From contig CM038923.1 of the NCBI GenBank assembly GCA_021904315.1, positions 12,034,038 through 12,098,037 on the forward strand: DNA of 64,000 nt, in the 5' to 3' direction. The position numbers and the translations under genes are program-made. Under the pieces are notes generated by a model. It searched no databases, was not told the origin of the DNA, and saw only the letters and a list, made by a program, of their open reading frames with translations. Positions 35,801 to 48,299 of the stretch are shown piece by piece (the first letter of the stretch is position 1; each line of letters starts with the position of its first letter). Source of the stretch: Sphagnum magellanicum. Its lineage: Eukaryota > Streptophyta > Sphagnopsida > Sphagnales > Sphagnaceae.

Positions 35801-37559
35801 ATGCTCTTGGTGTTGTTGGAAAGTTTTCAATGAATAAGGGTGTATCAAGTTGGTTTCATAATGCTTCAACTTATAGTGAAAAAGTTATTGAAAACAATGT
35901 TTTCATTGAAAATTCATTTAAATAAAAATTTATAATGGAATTTGGGCACACTTTTTGTATTGTTAAAAAACTTTCAATGCATAGGATTTAATGAAGGTGT
36001 TTGGATTTGTAAAAATCCAATAGCATTTCCAAAAAATATTGAATTTTGAATAGTTTTCCTAGTTCAAAATTCAAGTGAATTACCAAAAAGATGGCTTTGA
36101 AAAGAAGTAATGGATAACCAATACACATTCAAACCAATGAAATAGGTTACAAGAATACATTTGAATTAGAATCTCTCAACAACAATCATTGTGGAAAAAA
36201 CAATGGCAAAACTTCTCACAAAATCTAGGTATGAAAAATGAAACTTACCTTCATCACAAATTTCATGCGTCATGATTTGGCAATAATAGTTGTGAAATTT
36301 GCTTTTCATAGGTTTGAATGGAATACACATAGATGTCATTCCTCTATTTATATTGTTTGAACATCAATGTCATGTGAATTGTTTAGACACGAATGTCATA
36401 TGCTTATTTGTATTGTTGAAACATGGATGTTGTATATCTATCCATATTGTTTACACACGAAAGTCGTGCACATAACTTTTGTGTTTAAACAATGCATGAC
36501 ATTCATGTTTAAACAATACGAACCCATGAAATAACAAATTTCGCATGGATTTGGAACAAACCCACGAAGCATATAAATTTGTGATGTTAGGAAGGGGAAT
36601 GGAACCTTGCCTGATTTAATAATAACATATTTATATGTTATTATAGGTCAAGAATTTTTCTAGGTGTTCCTCCCTTCTCTTTATCTAATATGCTTATCAC
36701 AATTGGGGGGAAAGATTCAAGTATTTGATTTCTTCTCGTTCCCCTTGCGATTTGCCTTTTTTGGAGTATTCTTAGTTTTCCAAGACTTGTGTCCTTCCAT
36801 CTTGTACCTTTTGAAGAAGACAAAAAAGAAAGAAAAAAATTGAATAAACTTTAAAAATAAAAGCATAAGTTTGAAAAATAACTCACCCTTCAAACTAGAA
36901 ATGCACTTTTTTTCTTGCCTAGTTCTTTAACACCTTTGTGTGCCTCCTCATGAACGCCCCACATGTAGATTTTTTCTAAAGCAAGGAAAGCCTTTTTTAA
37001 CCTTAATGGAACTCCTCCATTGGTAAGGGATTGTGGGCTTTTAATGTTATTTAAAATTTTTAAACTGAAATTTTATTAAAAAATTAATTTATGACATAGC
37101 CACATTGGCAATCATCCATAGGAGGATTTATCCACAACTAGCCCTACAAGATAGATATGAGGTTTTTTCTTTTCAATGTCCCACTAGCTACTTGTAGGAA
37201 GAATAAGTTTCAATGTGGCAAATTTAAATTACTTCCTTACTTTTCTAGTGATTTTTAAAATTTTCAAAAACAACTTTTGAACAAATCTCTATTCATTTTT
37301 GGATTTCCCTAAGCTAGGTTCACTTGTAAAATATCCAATGTCAATCCTAAGTTTTACTATATAAATGTAAAATTTTAATAATTAATATTTGAATTATAAT
37401 TAACCTCCCATTTTTGTGATTGATTTTTAAAATTTAATTATTAGAACCTTAAACCCTAAGATTATGTATTCATTGAACTTTCTTGGTGTACTTAATTGAT
37501 ATCAAAAAACATTTATTAGATATGTTGTTTGAATTAATTACATATTGTCGGGAGACCAA
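32831..37559. other. AT-rich intergenic DNA with scattered degenerate repeats
   Basis: The 33.0-33.9 kb part is almost pure A+T. Small frames (34204-34479, 34972-35166, 36641-36823) show no family motifs. At 36325-36500, units of about 33 bp centred on (T/A)GTCAT...TTGTTT(G/A)AACA recur four or five times in diverged form, the last ones inverted. Confidence 0.5.
35567..35625. repeat. Dispersed palindromic repeat, copy A
   Basis: TAGCCAAATTTGGCTA (35585-35600) is a perfect 16-bp palindrome preceded by AAGAAGATT. Related 16-bp versions with the same flank occur at 45420-45435, 45976-45991 and 61182-61197. CCAAATATGAAG after this copy matches CCAAACATGAAA after the 45976 copy, so the homology extends beyond the palindrome. 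Confidence 0.65.
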
Positions 37560-37766
37560 CATATGTTGTAATTGTATTCTTAAGTAGTCATGAAGTCATA
37601 ATTTTAGTCTTGTAATCATGTAAATGACTAAAAATTGTTATACTTTTTGTTCATGGTCATATAATCGTATTCATGACTAACCTTGTCCATGCCCAAAGCA
37701 AAAATGATTGTACACATGACATAGTTGTTTAATGTTCTAGTCATGAAAGTCACAATTTGGCATAGT
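37560..37766. mobile_element. Probable CACTA-type terminal region with subterminal repeats
   Basis: ATGAC, TCATGAC and TCATGACTA motifs recur about ten times in both orientations. The stretch ends in TTTGGCATAGTG, the complement of CACTATGCCAAA, as a CACTA terminal repeat would. A comparable structure ends at 44389. No transposase is present. Confidence 0.4.
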
Positions 37767-40249
37767 GTTATTTTTACAATTGTTTATAGGCAAGTTAGTT
37801 GGTACTTGCCAAGCCCCAAAAAAGTGATATTAACACACATTTACAAAAAAATTCAAATATATATATGAAGTAATTTGACTAAAAATTCATTTGAATTGTC
37901 AATACATTTTAATACATTTGAACAACAATGACTTCTTGAAGAAATTATATTTTTAAAAATGATTTGTAAATAAACCTATTTTAAATCAACATTGAATTTT
38001 TTTGGGGATTTTATTTCTTTTATAATAATAGAAAAATAAATATCAAATCTCCTTACCTTTAAACATATATTGAATCAATAAATCTTGTGTCATATTAACT
38101 TATAAGTATTATATTATATTATTAATATAATATAATAAATTTAAAAAAAAACATTATATAAAATATTAACATTATGTAGATTTCATTATTACTGATTTAT
38201 ACACATATGTGTTTTGTAATATCACATTTTATTAATTCTTATTATGCATATATAATTTTCATCATTTAAAAAAAATGTCTTTTCGTTCTATTGAATATGA
38301 TTTAATGTAGATTATAGGATGGCCAAAAGTTTTGCTAAATTAATTAATGAATAAGTTTATTAAATAAGTTTCAACCTAACCCTAAAACTTGACCCTTTAT
38401 GCATTTTCATCTTCCATTTCCTTTGCACAAATAGTGGGGTGGAAGATGGAACAATTATCCATAAGAAAATTATTTGGAAAAATATCATAAAACTTTTCGT
38501 AAATATTATAAGGATCAAATTCTATATTTTTGGCCACCCATTACATGATGAATGCATATTTCTTTTCAACTCCTTTGGGGTGAAAGCACATTAGACAATC
38601 CATTTTTTGGTGTCACATTGCAATTTTCACAAGGAGGGTGTTAAGTTTTAGGCCTATACAACTTTGAAATTATGATGAAATGTTGGGAAAATTCCATTTT
38701 TTAGGAGTAGGGTACAAGTCCAAAACATTGTAAAAATAGAATGACAAATAATGATATTATGAACTCAAAGTGGATTTTTTAAATTAGGCCAATTGTATTG
38801 TCACATTCCATAATTTGTGTTATGGATTAAAAAATGCATCATGAACTATACCAATAAATGCCTTTTTTTTTTTTGGTGGAATGGTATCATGAATGTAGAT
38901 TTAGAATGAATTAATTCATAAAAGAATGAATATTGAAAATTTTATGAAAATTTTTGAGCTCATTATTGAATTTAGTCTTTGAAATCCACACATTGATGAA
39001 TTTTAAGTTACATTTTAAAATGTAAATAGCATGTAGGATTTTCAAAGGATGCCTTTCTTGAAATCCACAAATTTTTTGTTTTAGGGGGGGATGTTTACGA
39101 TTTTGAAATAATGACTCCAGTTTTACACTATGAAAAAGACTAATTATGAACACCACATCCACCATTTTTGGTTCACTGTAGTCTGATTTTCACCCTTTGG
39201 ACATAATTAAAAGGATTATATATCATTATTCAATGTCAAAAAGTTCAAGAAAGATATTCATCAAAATAAATCTTTGAACAAGAGTCCCAATGAATTTTGT
39301 TGGGGTGAATTTTCACAATGTGGTCCCCATGTGGTTTGAAATGAAATTGGAACAAGTTAAATGATTTCATTTTAAAGATGTGAATTCAAGAAAAAATGAA
39401 GTGAGGTCTACAATATATTTATATTAAGTAAATATCATCAAAATGTTAGGTGAAAAACAATAACAAAAAAACAGAAATTTATATTAATTAAATATATTAT
39501 CAAATGCTAGATGAAATACATGAACAACAAGAAATATTTATCTTAATTAAATATCATCAAAATGCTAGATGAAAAACATGAATAGCAAGATAGATCTATA
39601 CTGGTAAATCTTCCATCCATTCGGGGTAATTTTTTCTTTTTTATTTTGCCCAAAATTAAACCTCATATCATTTTGTTCATGTACTTCTTTGCAAAGTCAA
39701 TCCCTTTCAACTTTCAACAATAGTTATCTTTTGTCAATAATGGACATAGATTGAACAATCACTTGGTTTAAGGCCGTTTGCCCTTTAATGGCTACCATCT
39801 TCATTTCAAGCTTTCATCACAAAATAAAGGCCTATATGTATAATCATATTGAGTCCAATTCAAGGTAGGTTATTGTAAAAAGTGGCATGTATGCATACCC
39901 AACAATTATTAATCCATGTGTACTTTAAAAATATTAATATCTTAGTGTAGTAGCCATTTGATACCTGGTTGGTCCAAAATTCTAAGAAAAAAAATTGATA
40001 CCCTATGTGTAAGTCAAATTTCAAAATTTTGCAATAATTGCCTTGTTTAATAATGAAAAAAAATTAATATTCTAACAATGATGGTTAATATTTGGTAAAT
40101 TGAGCATAACTTACATCAACTTTTTTTTGGTTTGATTTGGGAGTTGATCATAGTTACACTTGTTCATTAATGAAAGACATTCAAACAATAAGATGGATTT
40201 CTATTAAATAAGTGTCGTGCTAGTTGTCTATTGTTTGGCATTCCATGAA
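37767..40249. other. AT-rich intergenic DNA
   Basis: No gene is recognised; the 84-codon minus frame at 38911-39165 has no family features. A short 60-bp tandem repeat lies at 39415-39595. Confidence 0.5.
39415..39595. repeat. 60-bp tandem repeat, 3 copies
   Basis: Three units of the form TTTATATTAA-TAAATAT(CATCAA)AATG(C)TAG(A)TGAAAAACATGAA start near 39418, 39478 and 39538. They differ by a few substitutions. Confidence 0.85.
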
Positions 40250-40800
40250 CAATGACAACATTTAGTGGCATCTAGATGCGACTGTTCCCCATATATACTT
40301 TTATGTATTTGCAACTTTATTTGTTATGGGCTAAGGTTTGATAAAGTTTTAGGTTTTGGGGCTTTAGGAAATGTGTTTGTTCAAAGATTAGTACCGACTA
40401 AATGTCATTGTGCCCCACATCTCCATATTTACATTTATGTAGCTACAACTTTCAAAGTTATGGGCTAGAGGGCTTAAGACTTGACTAGGGTTTAAGGTTT
40501 GGAGCTTTATGAAATGGGTTTGTTCCATATTACTACCAACTAATGTTATTGCTCCCCGTGTTCCCCACCAATCCTTTATGTATGTACAACTTTTTTGTGT
40601 TATGGGCTAAGGCTTGATAGGGTTTAGGGTTTTGAGGCTTTATGAAATATGCTAGTTCAAAAATTTGTACCAACTAAATGACGTTGATTTCCTTGCATTC
40701 CCAGGTTTACTTCTATGCACTTAAATCTTTCTTTGTTATGGAGTAGGTGATAGGGCTTAAGGTTTAGGGTTTGGGGTTTTATGAAATGGGCATGTTCAAA
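40250..40800. repeat. ~136-bp tandem repeat, 4 copies, each with telomere-like G-rich phrases
   Basis: TTATGGGCTA or its variants occur at 40324, 40458, 40600 and 40736 (periods 134, 142, 136). Each is followed by AGGGTTTAGGGTTT-like sequence, then CTTTATGAAAT and a less conserved stretch containing ACCAACTAAATG. The copies are well diverged. Confidence 0.85.
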
Positions 40801-42659
40801 AAGTGTTATGTTCATTTGATGGGTTAATAACATACACTTTTTCACCTTTTGCACTCATTTTGTGTGTGCAAAGTATCCACAATTTATCACCTTTTCAATG
40901 TACAATTCCATTCATACAAAAGGCATGTGCCACGGGGAGGGGGCATGTGTTTTCTTCCAATCCATTTGTAGTGTTGCTACCTTACCCAAACCCTTGTGTG
41001 TAATTAACAAAATACATGACTTAAAGTAAGTATTTACATGGTTTACAAAAATAAACTATTGCCTATGGATGCAGAAGGTTATAATACATCTAATCAAAAT
41101 TGAATTATTATGGGTTGTTTGAAAAGCTTTGACATGAGTTAGATTTAGTAAAATAACATTCTATATGTGATATAATGTGCTTTGAATGTATCAATCAATT
41201 GTGCCATCCCCCAAGTTTTTTTTTTTTCCAATTTATGTGCTCATCTTTGATGGCTTCATCATTAAAAAAATTAATTGAAGCCCTAGATGATACCAAAATA
41301 GATTAATTGTTGTCTACTCTTATACATCATGTGTATTTAGATAATAATATATTGCAATAGTAGAACATAAGGCAAATAGTATATGGGATACAATAAGGTG
41401 CTATTAGGAACTTGTTGGGAATCCATTGGGAATTTGGGGAACATGTTAGAAAATCAAACATTTGAAAAATAGTCAACAAAGCAACATCAATTAAAAATTT
41501 TATTCCACTACAACTCAAAAGTGGATGCCTTGATTAAAAAATTTTAAGTTTTCTATTCATTTCAAAAGGAGTCAAAACATGCTAAAACAAGCTAAAAAAG
41601 ATTTTGAATAGTCTTTGAAATTTCAAAATTTTGTAGATATATGTTTTTAAGAACATTTTAAAGTTATGGTAATGATTCCAAGTTGTGCTAAATGATTAAT
41701 ATGAGTGTTAAAAAATTCAAATTAAAAATTCATGTAATTTAGTTTTTGAGTTTTGGTTCTAATAAAGGGCTTTTCAACTTGAACAATAGTTGCATCAATT
41801 TTTTCAAATTTTCAAAGGACTATGCCAAGGACTATCATAATAAAGAATTTTTTATAGTAAAAAAATTAAGAGAATAGTAATTTATTACTCACAATTAAAA
41901 ATTTATGGAACTTGAAATTTTAAGAAATTCAATGTATGTTTCAAAATTCAACATGCATTTTTGAATTTCAAGAGTCCTTTACCACATGTAGATGAGGTGT
42001 AATGCACGTGACATATAAAAGAAAGTTGTAGTTTATGATCCAAAAAACAAAATCCTAAAGTAATTGACATGTATTGGAATGAATTGAAATTATGATCATT
42101 TTTAAATGTGAAATGCATAATCTGGCAAAATTTGCACACCTTAAAAAATTCATAGTTATTTTTTAAAAATTAATGCAAAAAATGTGATGTATCGGGGAAA
42201 TTATAAATATTTTTGATAACAAGTTGTAAAAGATTTTTGTTTGAAATTTCCTTTCTATGAAAAGTGAAAGGGACCAAAAAAGGATTAGCAATCCTTTTAC
42301 AAAGTAATCCCGTTAACTCATTTTAGTGTGTTTTGACCCAGAGATCAAAACCAATTTTGTAGTTGGTACTAGATTCTTTTGCAATTTTCGAATATGTAAA
42401 AAATATTAAGTACTAAATGATGTAAAGATTAACATAATGTATTAATTGTTTTATCTATCATATGCGTTGTGACCCATATGCTTATGTCTTGTGTATCATA
42501 TGCATTGTTACCCATATGTTTTGTGAACCATATATTTGTCATTTGTGACCAATATGTGTTTGTTTTACCCACATTCGCAATAGCTACATATAGGTGTTAA
42601 AAATAGTGATTGGATTTTCCCCACAAAAGCAATACCTGCACATGTTTCCCAAAATGAAC
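40801..42659. other. AT-rich intergenic DNA
   Basis: No coding pattern is seen on either strand; the small frames are scattered and unsupported. A TTCCACTACAACTC phrase at 41503 looks like a transposon terminus but has no matching partner. Confidence 0.5.
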
Positions 42660-43150
42660 AACATCACAACATTTGCCAATTTTTGCAATACCCACATACA
42701 GGTATGCAAAAGAGTTGGACTTGTTTTTCGTGAACAAAGTGAAATACTCGTGTTTAGGTCAATAATCAGATATTGATTCACATGTTTCTTGCACTCCATA
42801 TATCATTTTTGTATTGGGTATTGCATTTTGGGATTGGGTTTTGAACTAGTTAGTCTTTGAGGACCATTTACCAAATTATGTAATACTTGCACATAGATCC
42901 GCAAAAGAGGATTGGTTTTTTGTGAAGAAAATGCAATATCCGCATTTAGGTCAATAATCATATATTGACTTACATCTTTCTTGCACTTGATATATCATTT
43001 TCATATTTGGGTTTTACATTATGGGATTAGGTCTTGATCTAATCAATCTTCAAATATCTTTTACCAAATTATGCAATACCCACATAAAAGTCAGTGAAAT
43101 AAGGATTGGTTTTAGGATATAGGTTGCAATACCAAAATAGGGCACCCTAA
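42660..43150. repeat. ~193-bp tandem repeat, ~2.5 copies
   Basis: GCAATACCCACATACAGG near 42686 returns as GTAATACTTGCACATAG near 42880 and GCAATACCCACATAAA near 43073. TCAATAATCAGATATTGA near 42761 returns as TCAATAATCATATATTGA near 42951. The core phrase GCAATACCCACAT also seeds the array at 49.99-50.40 kb. Confidence 0.85.
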
Positions 43151-43827
43151 ATATACATTAGTCTTTTGTGGTTTAGGCTACGATACATGTATGGGATCGT
43201 TAAAATGTCCACTAGTTTTTTGGTCAATTTGTGCAATTTGTGCACTTGAAAGTTTATGATCAATGATTTGTAATTTGGAAATCTATAAATTTACAAAGTT
43301 GGAAAGTTGTTCTCTTGCAATTTGAGATTTACAATTTTGTAATTTTGTAAATTTTAATGTGCATAAATTACCAAGTTACAAAAGTATTTGTATGTAAATT
43401 TTCATATTTAAATTTTAAATTTTAATAAGTAAATATATTATTAATTAGTTAATTAATTACATAACTATGTGTAACTAAGAAATATTGATGATTTATTACT
43501 ACAAGTAGTTTAGTTTATAGTTGATTAATTAATTAACTAATTAGCTAGTTAGTTAGTAACTTATCTACTTAATTGTATAATTTACAAAAGTAAAAACAAG
43601 GATAAAATACATGGAATAAAATTTATAGTTATAAGTAGTTTGCAACTAAAATGGTTATCCCATATGTTTTGTCTTTCATTTTGAAAACAATATAAACAAG
43701 GTGTTTTGTCTCACATTTTCATATTAAAAACATGGGCATAAGGGATTAGCTAATCAAAAAGTTTTAACCCAAAATAAATAGAAATATTTATGTACCTATG
43801 CTTAATTACCTACCTAAGTAGGTGTTT

Positions 43828-43925
43828 AACCTAACCTTAACATAGCTTTAACATAAACCTAATCTAACCCGAACCTAACCCTAACCAAAACCCAACCTAA
43901 ACCTAGTCTAACTTTAACCCTAAAA
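43828..43925. repeat. Degenerate (CCTAA)n / telomere-like tract
   Basis: About 15 imperfect units (CCTAACC, CCTTAAC, ACCCTAACC, AACCTAA) run head to tail. Some are TTAGGG-type and some TTTAGGG-type in complement. It could be a decayed interstitial telomeric repeat or simple-sequence drift. Confidence 0.6.
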
Positions 43926-45501
43926 TTGACTTTGATTTTGACATAAACATTGAATTGATTACCACATAAGATTTTTAATTGACTTCATTGCTTAACATGT
44001 GGGGCATTTAGATTAATCAAATTATAATAAAATTTTAAATATTAAAATTGGAATATAATGAGGAAATAGGCCTTGGATGACATGTGTTGCCTTATATTTA
44101 ATAGACACATGCCATGTGTAGGTTGGATATCAATCCATGTATATTATTATAAAAAAATTGAATATCCAATGGCCATGAATTATCTAATGTAGTAAAATCC
44201 ATGATTGTAATTTATGACTATGCATATTTACAATTGTGGACCACAATTACAATCATGACCATATTAGTGATTATGTGGTAAAATGATAAGTTCAATTCTC
44301 CCAGGTAATCATGGTTACTCATAAATGGTGTCCATGACTACATTTTAAGTTGTATATCTAACCATAAAATGCCATATTTGGTGTAGTGGAATAGAAAACT
44401 TGACAATAAAAGATTTAAACATAAAGAAAAACAATATAGTAACAGTATTTACTTTTCCAAAATTTTCAAAAAGGTCCTATTGTGAAACCATTGGTACGAC
44501 CACTCAAACATTTATAAAAATCATGCAAAATGGATTGCTAAGGGTGGATAGAGGCTGCCTACCTCATTGTATTAAATGAATGTTAATTATTCATAAATTA
44601 TTATTATCAACTAATTGATTACTTAGTATAAACTATGAAATATATAATGTTGTTTAATCGTTCAATTATATTTGAATTAATGAAACTAATTAACTAATCA
44701 ATTATGATTTATTAGTTACTTTTAAAAACTAGTTGATTAATTAGGTATGAGATCATAAATTGATATAGTAGTTTATCATTATTCATGAATTATTCATATT
44801 AGTGAAGAATTATGCAATAGTAATTAGTGAATAATATATATAAATAATAAATAATCCAATTATTCTTGTTTCATTAATTCTGAAATATCTCAATAATATA
44901 ATTGAACTAGTTAATGAAGAGTTAATAGTTAATGACTTACTAATTAGCAAATATTTAGTTAGCCAATAAATGTTAAATTATGCTCAAATTAAATTATTTT
45001 GGTACTATTAATGGTTTTTAAAAAAAATATTGAATATATATTTAGTAAATTAATAAAAACTCGTAATATAGTATTTCAATATAATAATCATTTTAATCAT
45101 ATAATAATCATTCAAAACTATAAGATAGTAAATTGATTATTAATTTATTAATATTTTAAAACTATGTTACATGACATATTATTAATCAAGAATCATGGTA
45201 ATAGCTAATAAATATTTACTGGATTTAATAAGAAGAGCCATGCACCATTTTGTTTCGGTTAATATTTCTTCCAGAAAAGGGGGAAAAAAAGGGTAATTTG
45301 AGGCATTTTCCTTGCCATTTTTTCAAGAAACAATTGAAATTTTTTTGTCGTATCTAGATTGTTGTTTTTCTTTTTCAATTTTGTGTTGAACCACATTGGC
45401 AACCATCCATAAAAGGATTTAGCCATGTTTGGCTAAAGGACATACATGAAGTTAAGTTTCTTTTAGAATCATGCTACTTTTAAGCTACATCTAAAACCAC
45501 A
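43926..45501. other. AT-rich intergenic DNA with a transposon-like terminus at 44150-44389
   Basis: CCATGA, ATGACTA and TCATGGTTA motifs are dense at 44150-44340, and the block ends in CCATATTTGGTGTAGTG (complement CACTACACCAAATATGG), another CACTA-like end. From 44400 to 45240 the sequence is almost pure A+T. A dispersed palindrome copy, TAGCCATGTTTGGCTA, lies at 45420-45435. Confidence 0.45.
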
Positions 45502-46060
45502 TCTTATATATAAATTCACTACGTCGTCCCTGACGGAGCTCGGGTTTCAGGCCGACCGGGCCCGGCGCTAATCGGAGGGTGTAATTTCCTGTTCCCAGTC
45601 TGTGGGCAAAGCTATTGGAGGAAATTAGGTTACGACATTCTAGCGCGGAACGGAGACCCGGGATAGCCGACGTCAAGAACGGGGTGTCGGGCCGGGTCTG
45701 GTCCGGACTGTGTGTGACGGAGCTCGGCAACTTTTGCTCCAGAGAACACCCATTGAGGGAAGTTATCAGCAGTCACTTTTCGAAATTTTTTTGGTATGGT
45801 CGTTGCTGATTTTGGGTACTGTAGCTGTGCAAGATTAAAGAACGTCTCTTGGGTGCTCATGGTAATAATAGCACCGGTGGGTTTTTTTTTTTGCGAATTG
45901 TTTTTGTTTGTAGCCAAAATGGCCATCATGTGTAGGAAGATGTGGAAAAAGTGGGCAATTATCTGAAGGAAGATTTAGCCAAACCTGGCTACAAATCCAA
46001 ACATGAAAGCACAAAGCGTTGGGGCTGGCTGGAGTGGCGTAGCCACGGGTTACCCACTAG
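45502..46060 (+). mobile_element. Non-autonomous Helitron with complete canonical ends (559 bp)
   Basis: The element starts TCTTATATATAAATTC after host A (45501). It ends with a perfect stem-loop GTGGC-GTA-GCCAC (46034-46038 / 46042-46046), then GGGTTACCCA and CTAG (46057-46060), followed by host T. This is the textbook A|TC...CTRR|T arrangement with a hairpin about 10 nt before the end. The 3' terminal 25 nt closely resemble those of the element ending at 22190 (CACGGG-N-ACCCACTAG), so both belong to one family. The first half is strikingly GC-rich against its AT-rich surroundings and contains GACGGAGCTCGG twice (45532 and 45716). No host gene is recognised in it. A copy of the TAGCCA...TGGCTA dispersed repeat lies inside it. 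Confidence 0.85.
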
Positions 46061-46740
46061 TAGTCTTAATGTGATGAACCCCAACTTTTTCCCCTACAAA
46101 GAGGACTGAGGTTGCAGATTTGGCCTGTTTTAAGGGATAGCTATTTTCCATAAGCTGCCACAACGGCAGGTTCGGTCTTTTCCTACACTCCTACTCTATG
46201 ACCTGCCAATTTGGTATCATCACTCCTTTATGCTAGGGAGCTGGCACTCGTGTTATTGGGCTCGCCATTTGGCTCACTGGGAACCATAACTAACACCAAG
46301 TGCCGGCTTTGTAATCCATAAAGCACCGGCCAAAGTTTTCCTTTCTATATTTAGGTTGCTCCTCAAGAGTAAATTTTCACTGGACCTTAAGACTTTGTAA
46401 AATGCCGATCAATTTGGTTAGATACCTGCTTTCCCAAAAAAACTAGCTGGTTCTTCATGCAAGAGAAAGGTTTGCTTTCAGACCCTTCTAAATTTTTTGA
46501 TACCTTTCACTCGGCCTTTGGCCTCTTGATGAGACCTTGAATTTTGGAATGGTCTGAAAATAGACCCTTCTCCTATATATTTTTGGCAAATCTTTTGAAG
46601 AATTTCAGGAATAACCTTAATTATTTGAGCTTGCAGCAGGTCATCTTCAAATTTCGCAACAACTGTAATTCCACACAAAAAAAAAAAAAACATTGCTCAC
46701 AACACTCAATCATTTACTTCACTTCCTCTCTTATTATTGA
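46061..46740. other. Intergenic DNA of higher GC content, no gene recognised
   Basis: This stretch is visibly richer in G+C than the following satellite and contains no frame with family features. It may be old genic or transposon sequence next to the Helitron. Confidence 0.4.
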
Positions 46741-47690
46741 AGTACCTTGGCCATTTCAACACATGTCCATTGAATAATTAGTCAATTAAAATATTTATTT
46801 CATGAAATAAAATACTCCTAAAGATTCAATATTTTTGTTCACTATATTTTGTGATTTGGAAGAAATATTTTTTGAAAATTTCAACATTTCTTAAAATAAT
46901 ATAATTAATGTCAAAGTGGCCAAGGTAGGGGGGGTATTCCTTCATTTTGAAATGAAGTTCTCAATCATAAGCCCCTTGAAGAAATGTATCATAGTACCTT
47001 GGTCATTTCAACACATGTGTGTTGAATAATTAATTAATTTTTAAATATTTATTTCAAGGAATATAATATTCATTCAAATTCAATATTTTTGTTCCATATA
47101 TTTTGTGATTTGGAAGATTTTTTTATTGAATTTACAAAATTACTGAGAATAATATAATTAATATCAAAGTGGTCAAGGTAGGAGGGTACTCCTTCATTCC
47201 AAAATGAAGTTCTCAATCATAAGCCCCTTGAAGAAATGTAATGTAGTACTTTGGCCATTTCAACCACATGTTCATTGAATAATTAATTAATTTTGAAATA
47301 TTTACTTCATAGAATAAAATAGTCCTAAAGATTCAATGTTTTCTTTCAGTTTATTTTGTGATCTGGAAGAAAGATTTTTGAAAATTTCAACATTTCTGAA
47401 AAAATATAATCAATGTCAAAGTGGCCAAGGTAGGAGGGTACTCCTCCAATTTGAAATGAAGTTCCGAATCATAAGCCCATCCGAATCAGAAGTGTATTGT
47501 AGTACCTTGGCCATTTCAACACATGTCCGTTGACTAATTAATTAATTAAAAAAATTTATTTCAAGGAATAAATATTCTTGAAGATTCAATATATTTGTTC
47601 CATATATTTTGTGATTTGGAAGAAATATTTTTCGAGATTTACAAAAAAATTGAGAATAATGTAAATAATGTCAAATGATTTTTAATGAAA
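46741..47690. repeat. ~252-bp tandem repeat, nearly 4 copies
   Basis: AGTACCTTGGCCATTTCAAC or its variants start at 46741, 46993, 47245 and 47501 (periods 252, 252, 256). Inside each unit GTCAAAGTGGCCAAGGTA is close to the reverse complement of the start, so each unit can form a long hairpin. AATCATAAGCCCCTTGAAGA marks the end of the first units. The last copy decays near 47690. Confidence 0.9.
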
Positions 47691-47903
47691 AAAAAAGACT
47701 TTTCATGAAGAAATTGTGATACAAACGATTTTTCATGAAGAAAACAACCCTAACTAGTGATTCCAAATTGCAAAATGTTGATGATAAGTTCTCATCTGTA
47801 GCAAAGATTAAAGAAGGATTTTAAATTTTTCTATAGAGGTAACGTAAGGCTGGATGATCGCCACCTCCCCAAAAAAAAATCTTGCTTTTATGGGACCCCA
47901 TTG

Positions 47904-47917
47904 CCCCCCCCCCCCCC
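47904..47917. repeat. Homopolymer C run (14)
   Basis: An unbroken run of 14 C, within a pyrimidine-rich stretch to about 48100. The apparent overlapping frames in this stretch are low-complexity Phe/Pro/Leu translations and are not called genes. Confidence 0.9.
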
Positions 47918-48299
47918 ACCTCCCCAAAACCCAGACCTTTCTCGTTTCCGTGGCCTTTGTTCTTTTCCCCTCTCTGGTTTGGTTTTCCTTCCTCCCTTTG
48001 TGGCTTGTGTGTTTTGTGTGTTTTCTTGCTTCTGCTTTGTTTTTTCAGTTTCTCTTTTGCTTTTTCTCGCCTCCAACTTTCTTCCCCAACCCCACTTTTT
48101 CTCGTCTTTTATAGTTATGGTTTTTTTCCCCTTTTTTTATGGTGTTCCCGTGTTCCTATGTGAGGTGTTCCTGTGCAGTGTCCCCACCCAACCTCGTGCA
48201 ACCCTGGTTGTTAGCTCCCATCGCAACGTCATGCACTCTTTACCGCGTCCACAATACCCTTCCTATCGCATCTCGAGTATCTTCTAGCGAATTTCCGCG

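Noticed and set aside
41507..44389. Complete CACTA element from CACTACAACTC to GGTGTAGTG
   Set aside because: The inner terminal sequences differ beyond CACTAC and the 3-bp flanks (TTC and GAA) do not match, so the ends are not a pair.
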